Part shown: positions 27,533-36,605 of the stretch, one piece after another | Numbering within the stretch: position 1 is the first letter of the stretch | Layout: every line of letters starts with the position of its first letter | NCBI GenBank assembly: GCA_030430625.1 | Contig: JAUIKL010000002.1 | Location: 1-64,000 of the forward strand | Reading direction: 5' to 3' | DNA from: Gemmatimonadota bacterium | GTDB lineage: Bacteria; Gemmatimonadota; Gemmatimonadetes; Longimicrobiales; Gaopeijiaceae | DNA length: 64,000 bases | Program-made: the position numbers and the translations under genes | Notes under the pieces: model-generated | Databases searched by the model: none | What the model saw: the letters and a program-made list of their open reading frames with translations, nothing else | What the model was told of the DNA's origin: nothing

Positions 27533-29896
27533 ATGAACCGTCAGATCTTTGCCGTCGCGGCACTCGCGACCCTCGTCGCGACACCCGCGATGGCCCAGTC
27601 GTTCGGCGCGGACATCGCCATCGGCTCCGACCACATCGTCGTGGGTGAGCCCAACTATCCCAACCGCTCCGGCGTCGTCTACGTCTTCTCACGCGACGGC
27701 GCGGGTGACTGGAACGACCGAGTCCGGCTCGAACCCTCCGACGCCACCGCCGAGAACGGCTTCGGTACCGCGGTGGCCACCTCGGACGGTGTGCTGCTGG
27801 CCTCCGCTCCAAACGCCGGCGCGGGCATGGGTGCGGTCTACGTCTTCCAGAACAACGGTGACAGCTGGGCGGAGTCCGGTCGACTGATGCCGGCCGACGC
27901 GGCGGGTGACGACGCGCTCGGTGCCGAGATCAGCATGGATGGGGACTGGGCCATGATCAGCACGGTGGCCCGGAACCAGGAGACCGGGGCGGTCTACGCC
28001 TTCCGCCGCCAGGGCAACGACTGGGTCGAGCACTCCCGGATCGTGGCGGACGGACTCCAGGCCGGTGACCGCTTCGGTGAAGTCATCGAGGTGTCCGGTA
28101 CGAACATGCTGGTGACCGCCGGTGGCGCAGCCGACGACCAGGGTACGGTGTACCACTACAGCTACGATGCCGGCCAGGACGCCTGGGTATCCCAGGGTCC
28201 GCTCGAGGCTCCCCTGCTCGCTCCGGGTGCCGGCTTCGGCGCATCGATCGCCCTCGTCGGGGAGACGGCTCTCATCGGCATGCCGGGCTTCCTGAACGCG
28301 ATCGGTAGCGTGCAGGTGTACGACCTGACCGAGAACGGCTTCGAGATCACCGCTCTCCTGGCGCCGTTCGAGACTCTCGGCGGATCGTCGTTCGGAGCCT
28401 CGATCGCCTACGACGGCCAGACCGCGTGGATCGGCGCGCCGGGTGGTCAGTCGGGTCAGGGGCGCTCCTACGTCTTCCAGCGGAACGACGAGGGCACGGA
28501 GTGGATCGCGGCCGACAAGGTGGCGGGTGGCCTTCCCGGGCGTTCCCGCTTCGCCGCGACCGTCGACATGATGGGCGACCTCGCGGTCGGTGCGGCCACG
28601 GGTTCGAACCGCGGTGCCGGAACCGGTGTCGTCTTCGAGCGCTCCGGCGACTCGTGGATGGCCGCCGGAACCATCGAGGGTGAAGTCCTCGGCATGGAAG
28701 CGGTCATGGGTGACGAAGTCCGCTGCTCGGACGAGGGCGAGGCCGCGGCCTTCACCTGCGAGTCCGTCGACCTTCTCTCCTTCCTGCCCGTCTCGGAAAT
28801 GGGCGCCAACCGGGGCATGAGCACGAACGATGTCTGGGGCTGGACCGACCCACAGTCCGGACGTGAGATCGTGCTCGTCGGCATGTCCGATCAGACGGCG
28901 TTCGTCGACATCTCCAACCCGGGCAACCCGATCTACCTCGGCCGCCTTCCGATGCCGGAGACCGCCAACGCTTCCGTGTGGCGGGACATGAAGGTGTACG
29001 ACAACCACATGTTCGTCGTCTCGGACGGCGCCGGTGACCACGGCATGCAGGTCTTCGACCTCACCCGACTCCGGGACGCCGACCCGTCGAACCCGATGAC
29101 CTACGACGTCGACGCGCATTACACCCAGATCGCGAGCGCGCACAACATCGTCATCAACGAGGACACGGGGTACGCGTACTCCGTGGGAAGCAGCGGTGGC
29201 GGCGAGACGTGCGGTGGCGGGCTCCACATGATCAACGTGCAGGAGCCGAAGAACCCGACCTTCGCCGGGTGCTTCCAGGACATGACGACCGGACGCCAGC
29301 GGACGGGTTACTCGCACGACGCGCAGTGTGTGGTCTACCACGGCCCGGACGAGGACTACCAGGGTCGCGAGATCTGCCTCGGCTCCAACGAGACGGCGCT
29401 CTCGATCGCGGACGTGACCGACAAGTCGAACCCGGTCGCCGTGGCCATGGCGTCCTACCCGAACGTGGCCTACTCCCACCAGGGATGGCTGTCCTCCGAC
29501 CACTCGTACTTCTTCATGGGGGACGAGCTGGACGAGACGGGCGGGAACGTCACGCACACCCGGACGCTGATCTGGGACCTGCGTGATCTCGACGATCCGG
29601 TGCTGGCCAAGGAGTACATGGCCGATACGCGCTCGACCGATCACAACCTCTACATCCTGGGCAACACGATGTACCAGTCCAACTATAAGAGTGGACTGCG
29701 CGTGCTCGACGTCTCGGACCCGGAGAACCCGGTGCCGGTCGGGCACTTCGACACGGTGCCCTACGGTGGTGACGACGCCCAGATGACCGGTTCCTGGTCG
29801 AACTACCCGTACTTCGAGAGCGGCGTCGTGGTCGTGACGAGTGGGCGGGAGGGACTGTTCATCGTCCGGTACCGCCCACAGACCATTTCGGACTGA
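27533..29896 (+). CDS. choice-of-anchor B family protein: FG-GAP-like repeats plus LVIVD-type propeller
   Basis: Protein of 787 residues with a signal peptide (MNRQIFAVAALATLVATPAMAQ). Residues about 25-385 contain repeats of the pattern 'GAVYVFRRQGNDWVE...GDRFG', an FG-GAP/integrin-like propeller. Residues about 400-780 contain LVIVD-like repeats ('VGMSDQTAFVDISNPGNPIYLG', 'LRVLDVSDPENPVPVGHFD') and match the choice-of-anchor B architecture I recall. Likely secreted or surface-attached; no enzymatic motif is seen. It starts a three-gene cluster of repeat proteins. The hydrophobic C-terminal anchor expected from the family name is not obvious. Confidence 0.85.
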   Translation: MNRQIFAVAALATLVATPAMAQSFGADIAIGSDHIVVGEPNYPNRSGVVYVFSRDGAGDWNDRVRLEPSDATAENGFGTAVATSDGVLLASAPNAGAGMGAVYVFQNNGDSWAESGRLMPADAAGDDALGAEISMDGDWAMISTVARNQETGAVYAFRRQGNDWVEHSRIVADGLQAGDRFGEVIEVSGTNMLVTAGGAADDQGTVYHYSYDAGQDAWVSQGPLEAPLLAPGAGFGASIALVGETALIGMPGFLNAIGSVQVYDLTENGFEITALLAPFETLGGSSFGASIAYDGQTAWIGAPGGQSGQGRSYVFQRNDEGTEWIAADKVAGGLPGRSRFAATVDMMGDLAVGAATGSNRGAGTGVVFERSGDSWMAAGTIEGEVLGMEAVMGDEVRCSDEGEAAAFTCESVDLLSFLPVSEMGANRGMSTNDVWGWTDPQSGREIVLVGMSDQTAFVDISNPGNPIYLGRLPMPETANASVWRDMKVYDNHMFVVSDGAGDHGMQVFDLTRLRDADPSNPMTYDVDAHYTQIASAHNIVINEDTGYAYSVGSSGGGETCGGGLHMINVQEPKNPTFAGCFQDMTTGRQRTGYSHDAQCVVYHGPDEDYQGREICLGSNETALSIADVTDKSNPVAVAMASYPNVAYSHQGWLSSDHSYFFMGDELDETGGNVTHTRTLIWDLRDLDDPVLAKEYMADTRSTDHNLYILGNTMYQSNYKSGLRVLDVSDPENPVPVGHFDTVPYGGDDAQMTGSWSNYPYFESGVVVVTSGREGLFIVRYRPQTISD

Positions 29897-29910
29897 CGGA
29901 GATCTCCCCC

Positions 29911-31068
29911 ATGCACGCTCCTTCGAACTCCCAGGAGCGCCGGCTTCGGCCGGCGCTCCTGGCGCGTCGCGCCGCCGCGAAGGCCGCTCGCCCGACCCTC
30001 GCACTCCTCACCGCACTCGTTGCATCGTCGTGCGCGGGAGCCGGCGGAGTGGCCACCCCCGTCTCCGCCCAGGAGAGCCATCCGTACCTCTACGTCGCGA
30101 GCCAGGACGAGGTCACCGTCTCGGTGATCGACATGGCGACGAACGAGTTGGTCACGACGGTGGACCTGAAGGAGTTGGGGTACTCGCCGACCGCGAAGGC
30201 GCACCATACGGCCGTCGAACCCGACGGTTCGTTCTGGTACGTCTCCCTGATCGCCGACGGTCGGGTCCTGAAGTTCGACCGGCAGAACAACCTGGTCGGA
30301 GAAGCATCGTTCGAGACGCCGGGCATGCTCAGCCTGGACCCGTCCTCGAACCTCTTGTACGTGGGCCGCTCGATGGCGGCCGTGAACCCGCCGCAGCGGG
30401 TCGGCATGATCGACCGGACGTCGATGACGCTCGAAGAGGTCGACGTCTTTTTCCCGCGCCCCCACGCCCTGACCGTCGATCCGACGAACGGGCGCTTCTT
30501 CTCGGCCAGCCTCGGTCAGAACAGCGTCGCGTACGGGGCGACCGGCGAGGAGGAGGTCGACCTCCTGCCGATCGACGGGATGATGAACCACATGCTCGTC
30601 CAGTTCGCGGTGTCGCCGGACGGGCGCCGGATGGTGGCCGGTGGCCAGATGACGGGCGACCTCCTCGTCTTCGATCTCACCAGCGGCACGCCCTCGGTGA
30701 TCGAATCGATGGATGTCGGTGGCCAGCCGTGGCACCCCGTATTCAGCCGGGACGGCAGCGAGGTGTGGATCCCGAACCAGGCGGCCAACACCGTGACGGT
30801 GATCGACGCCGACAGCTGGACGATCCTCGACGTCATCGAGCACCCCGCACTCGTCGAACCGCACGGATCGGCCATCTCGCCGGACGGTCGTACGGTGTAT
30901 GTCTCGAGCCGCAACGTGGCCGGGACGTATCAGAGCACGACGGGGGCCGACCGACCGGGCACGGTGGTCGTCATCGACCGTGAGAGCCGAGAGGTCCTCA
31001 AGGTCATCGAGGTCGGCCAGTACGCGGCCGGCATGTCCGCCCAGAGTCTCGCCGGCGGCGACCGCTGA
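29911..31068 (+). CDS. YVTN-type beta-propeller secreted protein
   Basis: Protein of 385 residues. The start is 14 bases after the preceding stop, with GGAG as ribosome binding site. An unusually long basic region of about 27 residues precedes the hydrophobic core of the signal ('PTLALLTALVASSCAGAGG'). The Cys could be a lipid attachment site, but the lipobox is imperfect. The mature part is built of 'YLYVASQDEVTVSVIDMATNEL'-like repeats (YVTN family, seven-bladed propeller). Similar proteins bind redox cofactors or proteins; no ligand can be named here. A strong hairpin lies in codons 7-17. The stop overlaps the start of the next gene (TGATG). Confidence 0.85.
   Translation: MHAPSNSQERRLRPALLARRAAAKAARPTLALLTALVASSCAGAGGVATPVSAQESHPYLYVASQDEVTVSVIDMATNELVTTVDLKELGYSPTAKAHHTAVEPDGSFWYVSLIADGRVLKFDRQNNLVGEASFETPGMLSLDPSSNLLYVGRSMAAVNPPQRVGMIDRTSMTLEEVDVFFPRPHALTVDPTNGRFFSASLGQNSVAYGATGEEEVDLLPIDGMMNHMLVQFAVSPDGRRMVAGGQMTGDLLVFDLTSGTPSVIESMDVGGQPWHPVFSRDGSEVWIPNQAANTVTVIDADSWTILDVIEHPALVEPHGSAISPDGRTVYVSSRNVAGTYQSTTGADRPGTVVVIDRESREVLKVIEVGQYAAGMSAQSLAGGDR
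29931..29962 (+). other. strong RNA hairpin with UUCG tetraloop in the start of the YVTN gene
   Basis: A perfect 14-base inverted repeat (CCAGGAGCGCCGGC and its complement) encloses TTCG, giving a C(UUCG)G tetraloop, the most stable loop known. It lies 35 bases after the end of the upstream gene and within codons 7-17 of the YVTN protein. No T-run follows, so it is not a normal terminator. It could shield the upstream mRNA from 3' exonuclease or slow ribosomes during export. The stem is observed; the role is inference. Confidence 0.65.
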
Positions 31069-32891
31069 TGCGCGCTACGAGCCGACGGGTCGCCGCCTTC
31101 GCCTCCGTCGGACTCGTTGCCTGTGGGGGGACGGTCGCCGCACCGGGGCCGTCCCCCACACAGGGTTCGGGGTGGGTCCGGCACATCGACCCGTTCCCGG
31201 TCTTCCGGGCGGATGGGAGTGAAATCGCCCAGCCCTTCCTCGGTGGCTTCAACATCCCCCGCCCTCAACTCGCGGACATCGACGGAGACGGAGACGACGA
31301 CCTCTTCGTCCAGGAAGCGTCGAACAGGGTCATGTTCTTCGAGAACCGGCCGGGTGAGACACCTCAGTTCCAGTGGCGAACCGAAGGCTTCCAGGACCTC
31401 GATATCGGCGAGTGGTACCGATTCGTAGACGTGGACCGCGACGGCGACTTCGACCTCCTGGCCGAACGGCTCTTCAGCTACGTCCGCTACTACCGAAACG
31501 ACGGCACGCCGAACGCACCGCGCTTCGTCGAGGCCGCCGACAGCCTGAAGGACGAGGACGGGGTCCCCCTCTTCTCGGATCGGCAAAACATCCCGAACGC
31601 CACCGACATCGACTGTGACGGACAGATGGACCTCCTCATCGGTCGGCTGGTCGGAACGGTGACCCGCTACGAGGAGACCGGTACCGACGAGAACGGCGTC
31701 CCGATCTTCCGGCATGTGACCGATCGCTTCGAGAACATCGAAATCGTGGCTCAGATCGGCTCGGCGCACGGTGCCAACACGATGGCGCTCGGCGACGTCG
31801 ACAACGACGGGGACGAGGACATGTTCTGGGGCGACTACTTCGAGCCCGGAATCCTCTTCATCGAGAACACCGGATCGTGCCGGACACCGTCGATGCGGGG
31901 CGAACCGATTCCCTTCCCCGTCGACGTGCCTCTTCGGACGAGCGGGTACAACGCCCCCACACTCGGAGACGTGGACGGGGACGGAGACGACGACCTTCTC
32001 GTCGGAGTCCTGGGAGGCGCGTACAACCCCAACACGACGACGATCGACAACCTGCACTACCTCGAGCAGGTCGGCCCGAAGGACTTCCGCCACCACACCA
32101 GTCGTTTCATCTCGACGATCGACTACGGGGCGGAGACGATCCCGGTCCCGGTCGACCTCGACGGTGACGGCGACACCGACTTCCTGGTCGGCAACAAGAT
32201 CGAGCAGGACGACACCCAGAACGGCAAGCTCTACAAACTGATCAACGAGGGTACTGCGTCCGAACCCCGCTTCCGCGAAGACGGGGAACTGGCGGTCGGT
32301 GGGGGTTACCACCTCTTTCCCGCCTTCGGCGATCTCGATGGGGACGGTGACCTCGACGCCATCCTCGGGTCGTGGGAAGACGAGGTGCGCATGTACCGCA
32401 ACGATGCGACCGACGGCTCCGTTCAGCTGACGTTGGTCGACTCTGCGGTCGTCACCCTGACTCGGGGGCGGAACGCGACTCCCGCGCTCGGCGACATGGA
32501 CGGGGATGGAGACCTGGACCTATTCCTCGGCGAGGCATCGGGCCAGCTCAACTACTACGAGAACGTGGGCACGGCCCTCAGCGCCGACTTCCAACTGGTG
32601 TCGGACGAGTACGGTGAGATCGACGTCGGACGTCGCTCGCTACCGATCCTCCGCGATATCGATGGGGACGGAGACCTCGACCTCATCCTCGGATCGGAGG
32701 GCGAAGGGGTGCGGATCTTCCGCAACGAGGGAGACCGCACCCGCCCGGACTTCGTCGATGCCGGTGTCCTCGATGTGCCGATCGTCGACTTCGCCGCCCC
32801 GGCCTTCGCGGATCTCGACGGAGACGGAGACGACGACCTGATCCTCGGCAGCCAGCGCGGCGGCCTCTGGTACTTCGAGGGCCGCCAGTAG
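31068..32891 (+). CDS. FG-GAP/VCBS repeat lipoprotein
   Basis: Protein of 607 residues with lipobox 'GLVAC' (Cys19), so probably a membrane-anchored lipoprotein. It carries at least nine repeats with the calcium-loop pattern 'DIDGDGDDDLFV' or close variants, each followed by a 'YYRNDGT' or 'YYENVGT' strand, the VCBS/FG-GAP propeller architecture of alpha-integrin-like proteins. One loop has 'DIDCDGQMDLLIG', an uncommon Cys in the calcium loop. The ATG overlaps the stop of the YVTN gene, showing translational coupling. Function is likely binding or adhesion rather than catalysis. Confidence 0.88.
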   Translation: MRATSRRVAAFASVGLVACGGTVAAPGPSPTQGSGWVRHIDPFPVFRADGSEIAQPFLGGFNIPRPQLADIDGDGDDDLFVQEASNRVMFFENRPGETPQFQWRTEGFQDLDIGEWYRFVDVDRDGDFDLLAERLFSYVRYYRNDGTPNAPRFVEAADSLKDEDGVPLFSDRQNIPNATDIDCDGQMDLLIGRLVGTVTRYEETGTDENGVPIFRHVTDRFENIEIVAQIGSAHGANTMALGDVDNDGDEDMFWGDYFEPGILFIENTGSCRTPSMRGEPIPFPVDVPLRTSGYNAPTLGDVDGDGDDDLLVGVLGGAYNPNTTTIDNLHYLEQVGPKDFRHHTSRFISTIDYGAETIPVPVDLDGDGDTDFLVGNKIEQDDTQNGKLYKLINEGTASEPRFREDGELAVGGGYHLFPAFGDLDGDGDLDAILGSWEDEVRMYRNDATDGSVQLTLVDSAVVTLTRGRNATPALGDMDGDGDLDLFLGEASGQLNYYENVGTALSADFQLVSDEYGEIDVGRRSLPILRDIDGDGDLDLILGSEGEGVRIFRNEGDRTRPDFVDAGVLDVPIVDFAAPAFADLDGDGDDDLILGSQRGGLWYFEGRQ

Positions 32892-32911
32892 CTTCGGTTC
32901 GACCCATGTCG

Positions 32912-32943
32912 GGCCGTCCGGTCGCTCAGCCGACCGGACGGCC
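32912..32943. terminator. terminator-like hairpin between convergent genes
   Basis: A perfect 13-base inverted repeat (GGCCGTCCGGTCG and its complement) with a 6-base loop lies between the VCBS gene (+) and the M16 protease gene (-). The protease stop codon sits in the loop, so the stem uses the last protease codons. The following T-content is poor. It can fold on either strand and probably ends the plus-strand transcript. Confidence 0.55.
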
Positions 32944-35778
32944 GTCTCGGTCCAACAACACGGGTTCTCCCAGGCCCAGGGCTCGCAACCGGGGCAGCTG
33001 GGTCCGTGCGTCACCCACGACGAGCCAGATCATCGAAGACGGCTCGAGGTAGGCCTCCGCCAGGGCTCGCGCCTGCTCGATGGTCATGTCCCGGACGACC
33101 TGTTCACGCTGGAGCGCGTAGTCGGCCGGGAAGCCGTAGCTGCTCATGTCCGCCAGCAGGCCGAGCTTGGCGCCCCCCGTCTCGAACGCGCCGGCGTTCG
33201 CCCGCAGGAGGAAGCTCTGCGTGGCGTCGAGGTCCTCGGCATCGAAGTCCGGTCCGTGGCGTTCGACGATCTCCTCGATCAGTTCGAGGGCCTCGAGCGT
33301 CACGTTCGACCGCACCGAGGACGAGATCTGGAAGGGCCCCGGAATGTCGGTGCCCGAGAAACCCGAACCGATCCCGTACGTGTAACCTCGGCGCTCGCGG
33401 AGCACCTGGGTCAGCTCCGATGCGAAGCCACCGCCCCCGAGACGGAAGTTCATCACGTTGGCCGGATAGAAATCCTCGTCGGTCTCCGCCAGCGCGAGGT
33501 ATCCGATCCGGAGGACCGATTGGCTCGAGTTGGGCACGTCGACGAAGTAGAGCCCAGCGCGGTCGGGACTCCACACGGGAGCGCCCGGAAGGACCGGCCC
33601 CGCGCCGACCCACTCGTCGTCCAGTCGGCCCAGCGACTCGGTGACGTCGGACTCGGAGACGGCACCGGCGACGTGTAGCGACGCCACGCCCGGGCGGAGG
33701 GCCCGCTCGTGGTACGCCCGGAGGTCGTCGATCGTGATCGACTCGATCGACTCGAGGTCCCCGAGCCTGTTCGCGGCCAGCACGTGGTCACCGTAGAGGA
33801 GCCCCTGAAAGACATCGCCGGCCAACGCCACGGGAGACGACGCACGCTGCTGGAGACCGTTCGCCACACGCTGTTTCGAGCGTTCGAACTCCTCGACGTC
33901 GAACCGCGGGTCGAGAAGCATCTCCTGGACGAGAGCCATCGTCGCATCGTAGTTGCGCGCCAACGTGCTCCCCGAGATCGAGAACCACTGCGTTCCCGCC
34001 GACACGTCGATCGTGGCGCCCAGTAGGTCGATGGCCGCCTCGAGTTCCTCCGGCGTCTTCGTTGCGGTACCCGCCTGCATGCTCTCGGCGAGGAGGTTCG
34101 CCACCCCGACGAGATCCGACGGCTCCACGAGTTGACCACCTCGGATCCGAAGCTCGAACTGGACGAGAGGGACCTCGTAGTCCTCGATTCCGTACACCGA
34201 AAGTCCGTTGCCCAGGTCGGACTGCCAGACGTCCGGGGCCGTCAGCATGGGTGACGGGCCGTACGGTGGCTCCACGGACCGGTCGATAGCCGAGGGAGTC
34301 CGCTCCTCACCGCGCCGGATCAGTCCGATCTCGGTCTCCGCGCCCTGCACGATGGGTTCCTCGACCACCTCGGCTCTCACCGACCCGGTAAGCGCGAGGT
34401 CGGGCAGCCCCCGGGGCACGAAGCTCGTCACGACGGCCGGCCGGTCCTTGATGTACTGCTCGTACACCCTCATGACATCGGCCTCGGTCACCGCCAAACC
34501 CCGCTCCAGATCGGTCGGGGCGTAGCCCGGGTCACCGGCGAAGATCGCGTAGTGCGCGAGTTGGAACGCCTTCCCGAGCACGGAGGACAACCCCGAGTAG
34601 AACCAGCTCTCGTAGCCCGCCTTCACACGCTCGAGCTCTTCGGCGGGAACGCCCTCCGTCTCGAACCGCGTGAACGCCTCCTCCACGGCCGCCCGGACGT
34701 CGTCGAGGTCGACCCCCGCGTACGCTCTCACGGAAAGGTCGAATCGGCCCGCCAACTCCATGTTCTGCTGGAAGGCACGCGGTGCCGGAGCCACCTCCGC
34801 TTCCTCCACCAGCACCCGGTAAAACGGGGTCGACTTCCCGTCGGTGAGGACCGACGCGAGGACATCCAGGGCGTACTGGTCGGGGTGCATCAACGGCACC
34901 GTCGGCCAGACCATCGTCAGGAGAGGCAGCTGAGCGAAGTTGTCCTCGTGGAACAGCCGAACCGACTCCTCGAGTGCGACCGGCGGTGGGGGAGAAGGGA
35001 CCGGCATGTCCGCCGCCGGTATCTCGGCGAAGTACCGCTCGATCCACCCCTTCGTCTGCTCGATGTCGATGTCACCGGCAATCACGAGCGTCGCGTTGTT
35101 CGGCCCGTACCACCTCTGATGGAAGTCGACCACGTCGGCGAGTTCCGCGGACTCGAGGTCGGCCAGAGAGCCGATGACCTGCCACTGGTACGGATGCCCC
35201 TCCGGGTAGAGCGCCCGATCGATCACGAAGTCGTTGTGGCCGTACGGCTGATTGTCGACCCCCTGCCGCTTCTCGTTCTTGACCACCTGCTTCTCCTTCG
35301 CGACCACCGACTCGGTGACCGTGTTGATGAAGAAGCCCAGCTTGTCGGCCTCGGCCCAGAGCGCCTTCTCGAGTCCGTCCACGGGGACGACCTCGAAGTA
35401 GTTCGTCCGATCGTTGCTCGTCGATCCGTTGGTCGACGACCCGATCCGAGTCATCAGTCTGTCGAGCCCCCCCGGACCGAGGTTCTCCGAGTCGAGGAAG
35501 AAGAGGTGCTCGAAGAGGTGGGCGAAGCCGGTCTTGCCCTCGACCTCCCGGGCGGATCCGACGTGGAAGGTCATCGCGACCGCCGCAATCGGGTCGGACC
35601 GGTCGACGTGGAGCACGACCTCGAGTCCGTTCGCCAACTCGTAGCGCTCGAACGGGATCTCGATCGACGAGTCGTCGTCCAGAAGCGGTGCACAACCGGG
35701 TACGAGGAATGTCGCCACTCCGATCATGGCGAGACCCACTCGCCCGAACACCGACCTCGCTACCACGTCACCCCTCAT
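32926..35778 (-). CDS. M16-family zinc metalloprotease, two-domain secreted form
   Basis: Protein of 950 residues. The ATG at 35778 has a perfect AAGGAGG ribosome binding site, so the track start upstream is rejected. The signal segment 'MIGVATFLVPGC' suggests a lipoprotein, with an unusual Pro at -2. The N-terminal half has the inverted zinc motif HLFEH (His87, Glu90, His91) in 'GKTGFAHLFEHLFF'. The C-terminal half repeats the fold ('LRIRGGQLVEPSDLVGVANLLAE') without HxxEH, and has the 'RRGYTYGIGSGF' arginine-tyrosine motif of the substrate-binding half. This is the pitrilysin/insulysin-like fused arrangement, an oligopeptide-degrading enzyme outside the inner membrane. It follows the phosphate cluster by 64 bases and may be transcribed separately. 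Confidence 0.9.
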   Translation of the reverse strand: MRGDVVARSVFGRVGLAMIGVATFLVPGCAPLLDDDSSIEIPFERYELANGLEVVLHVDRSDPIAAVAMTFHVGSAREVEGKTGFAHLFEHLFFLDSENLGPGGLDRLMTRIGSSTNGSTSNDRTNYFEVVPVDGLEKALWAEADKLGFFINTVTESVVAKEKQVVKNEKRQGVDNQPYGHNDFVIDRALYPEGHPYQWQVIGSLADLESAELADVVDFHQRWYGPNNATLVIAGDIDIEQTKGWIERYFAEIPAADMPVPSPPPPVALEESVRLFHEDNFAQLPLLTMVWPTVPLMHPDQYALDVLASVLTDGKSTPFYRVLVEEAEVAPAPRAFQQNMELAGRFDLSVRAYAGVDLDDVRAAVEEAFTRFETEGVPAEELERVKAGYESWFYSGLSSVLGKAFQLAHYAIFAGDPGYAPTDLERGLAVTEADVMRVYEQYIKDRPAVVTSFVPRGLPDLALTGSVRAEVVEEPIVQGAETEIGLIRRGEERTPSAIDRSVEPPYGPSPMLTAPDVWQSDLGNGLSVYGIEDYEVPLVQFELRIRGGQLVEPSDLVGVANLLAESMQAGTATKTPEELEAAIDLLGATIDVSAGTQWFSISGSTLARNYDATMALVQEMLLDPRFDVEEFERSKQRVANGLQQRASSPVALAGDVFQGLLYGDHVLAANRLGDLESIESITIDDLRAYHERALRPGVASLHVAGAVSESDVTESLGRLDDEWVGAGPVLPGAPVWSPDRAGLYFVDVPNSSQSVLRIGYLALAETDEDFYPANVMNFRLGGGGFASELTQVLRERRGYTYGIGSGFSGTDIPGPFQISSSVRSNVTLEALELIEEIVERHGPDFDAEDLDATQSFLLRANAGAFETGGAKLGLLADMSSYGFPADYALQREQVVRDMTIEQARALAEAYLEPSSMIWLVVGDARTQLPRLRALGLGEPVLLDRDGRPVG

Positions 35779-35842
35779 CGTCCCGACCTCCTTCGCTCGT
35801 CCACTCTCGCCCGTACGATGCGCACGGACCACGAAGATGCCG

Positions 35843-36598
35843 CTAGACCTCGCCGGTCGAAACCCGGTCAAAGACCTCGACGGCAGCGAGCAGTTGCTCG
35901 TCGTTGGCTCCGAGCCAGTCGATGCGGAGCTCGGGTCGCTCGTCGGCGCGTTCGATCAGCGCCGTCACGATGTCTCGTAGGAGTTCTCGGAGATCCGGGG
36001 CAGCCAGGTTCATGCGCGGCCACATCCCTGCCAGCACCTCGAGCGACTCGCGACCGCGCCCGAACCGCGTGGCGAGCTCGGCATCCGTGAAGGCATCACT
36101 TCGGGAGGCGGCGAGCAGGCAGCGGCCGAGCGCATCGACGACATCGTCGTCCAGCTTCCGTAGGAGCACCTTTTGGGACTGGTACTCGAGGACCCGTCCG
36201 AGGAAGGTCATGAGAGGGTACACGGCATCGCCGAGCCGCTCGAGCACGATGGGTGGCGAGGCCCGGGGGTACAGGTAGAGGCGGTCGTAGTGCTCGTCCT
36301 TCTGAGCCACCTTCTCCGACATCTCCGGTGAGATCCAGTCGTAGCCGACGAGGTCGGTGAACACGATCAGGTCGTAGGCCGCGGCATCGACCACGCGGGC
36401 CATCCTCCGCGGCGTCACGAGGTAGGCGCTTCCGTCTCGCGCCTCGATGCGGACCGAGGTACCCGCTCCGGCCAGGACATCCTCCTCGCCGTGCGGATCC
36501 CGGGCCACCAACTCGGCGTTGAGGTCGGCCCTTTTCTCTTTCCCGTCCCGGAAGATCTCCACCAGCTGCTCGGTGAGCAGCCAGTCCACCATGGTCAT
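35843..36598 (-). CDS. unrecognised protein at the end of the phosphate-uptake operon
   Basis: Protein of 251 residues, no signal peptide or membrane helix. I do not recognise the family. The first half is beta-rich ('SVRIEARDGSAYLVTPRRM', 'YDLIVFTDLVGYDWISPEM') and the second half helical ('YPLMTFLGRVLEYQSQKVLLRKLDDDVVDAL'). It begins 7 bases after the pstB stop, so it is very probably co-transcribed with the pst genes. A regulatory or accessory role in phosphate sensing is a guess from position only. A second ATG two codons in is an equally good start. Confidence 0.65.
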   Translation of the reverse strand: MTMVDWLLTEQLVEIFRDGKEKRADLNAELVARDPHGEEDVLAGAGTSVRIEARDGSAYLVTPRRMARVVDAAAYDLIVFTDLVGYDWISPEMSEKVAQKDEHYDRLYLYPRASPPIVLERLGDAVYPLMTFLGRVLEYQSQKVLLRKLDDDVVDALGRCLLAASRSDAFTDAELATRFGRGRESLEVLAGMWPRMNLAAPDLRELLRDIVTALIERADERPELRIDWLGANDEQLLAAVEVFDRVSTGEV

Positions 36599-36605
36599 GC
36601 CGAGG

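Noticed and set aside
27689-30004. 771-residue minus-strand ORF opposite the choice-of-anchor B gene
   Set aside because: Antisense shadow; the plus-strand frame has a signal peptide and recognisable propeller repeats.
30930-32312. 460-residue minus-strand ORF opposite the VCBS gene
   Set aside because: Antisense shadow of the DxDGDGD repeats, seen as Val/Ser-rich strings such as VVVSVSVDV.
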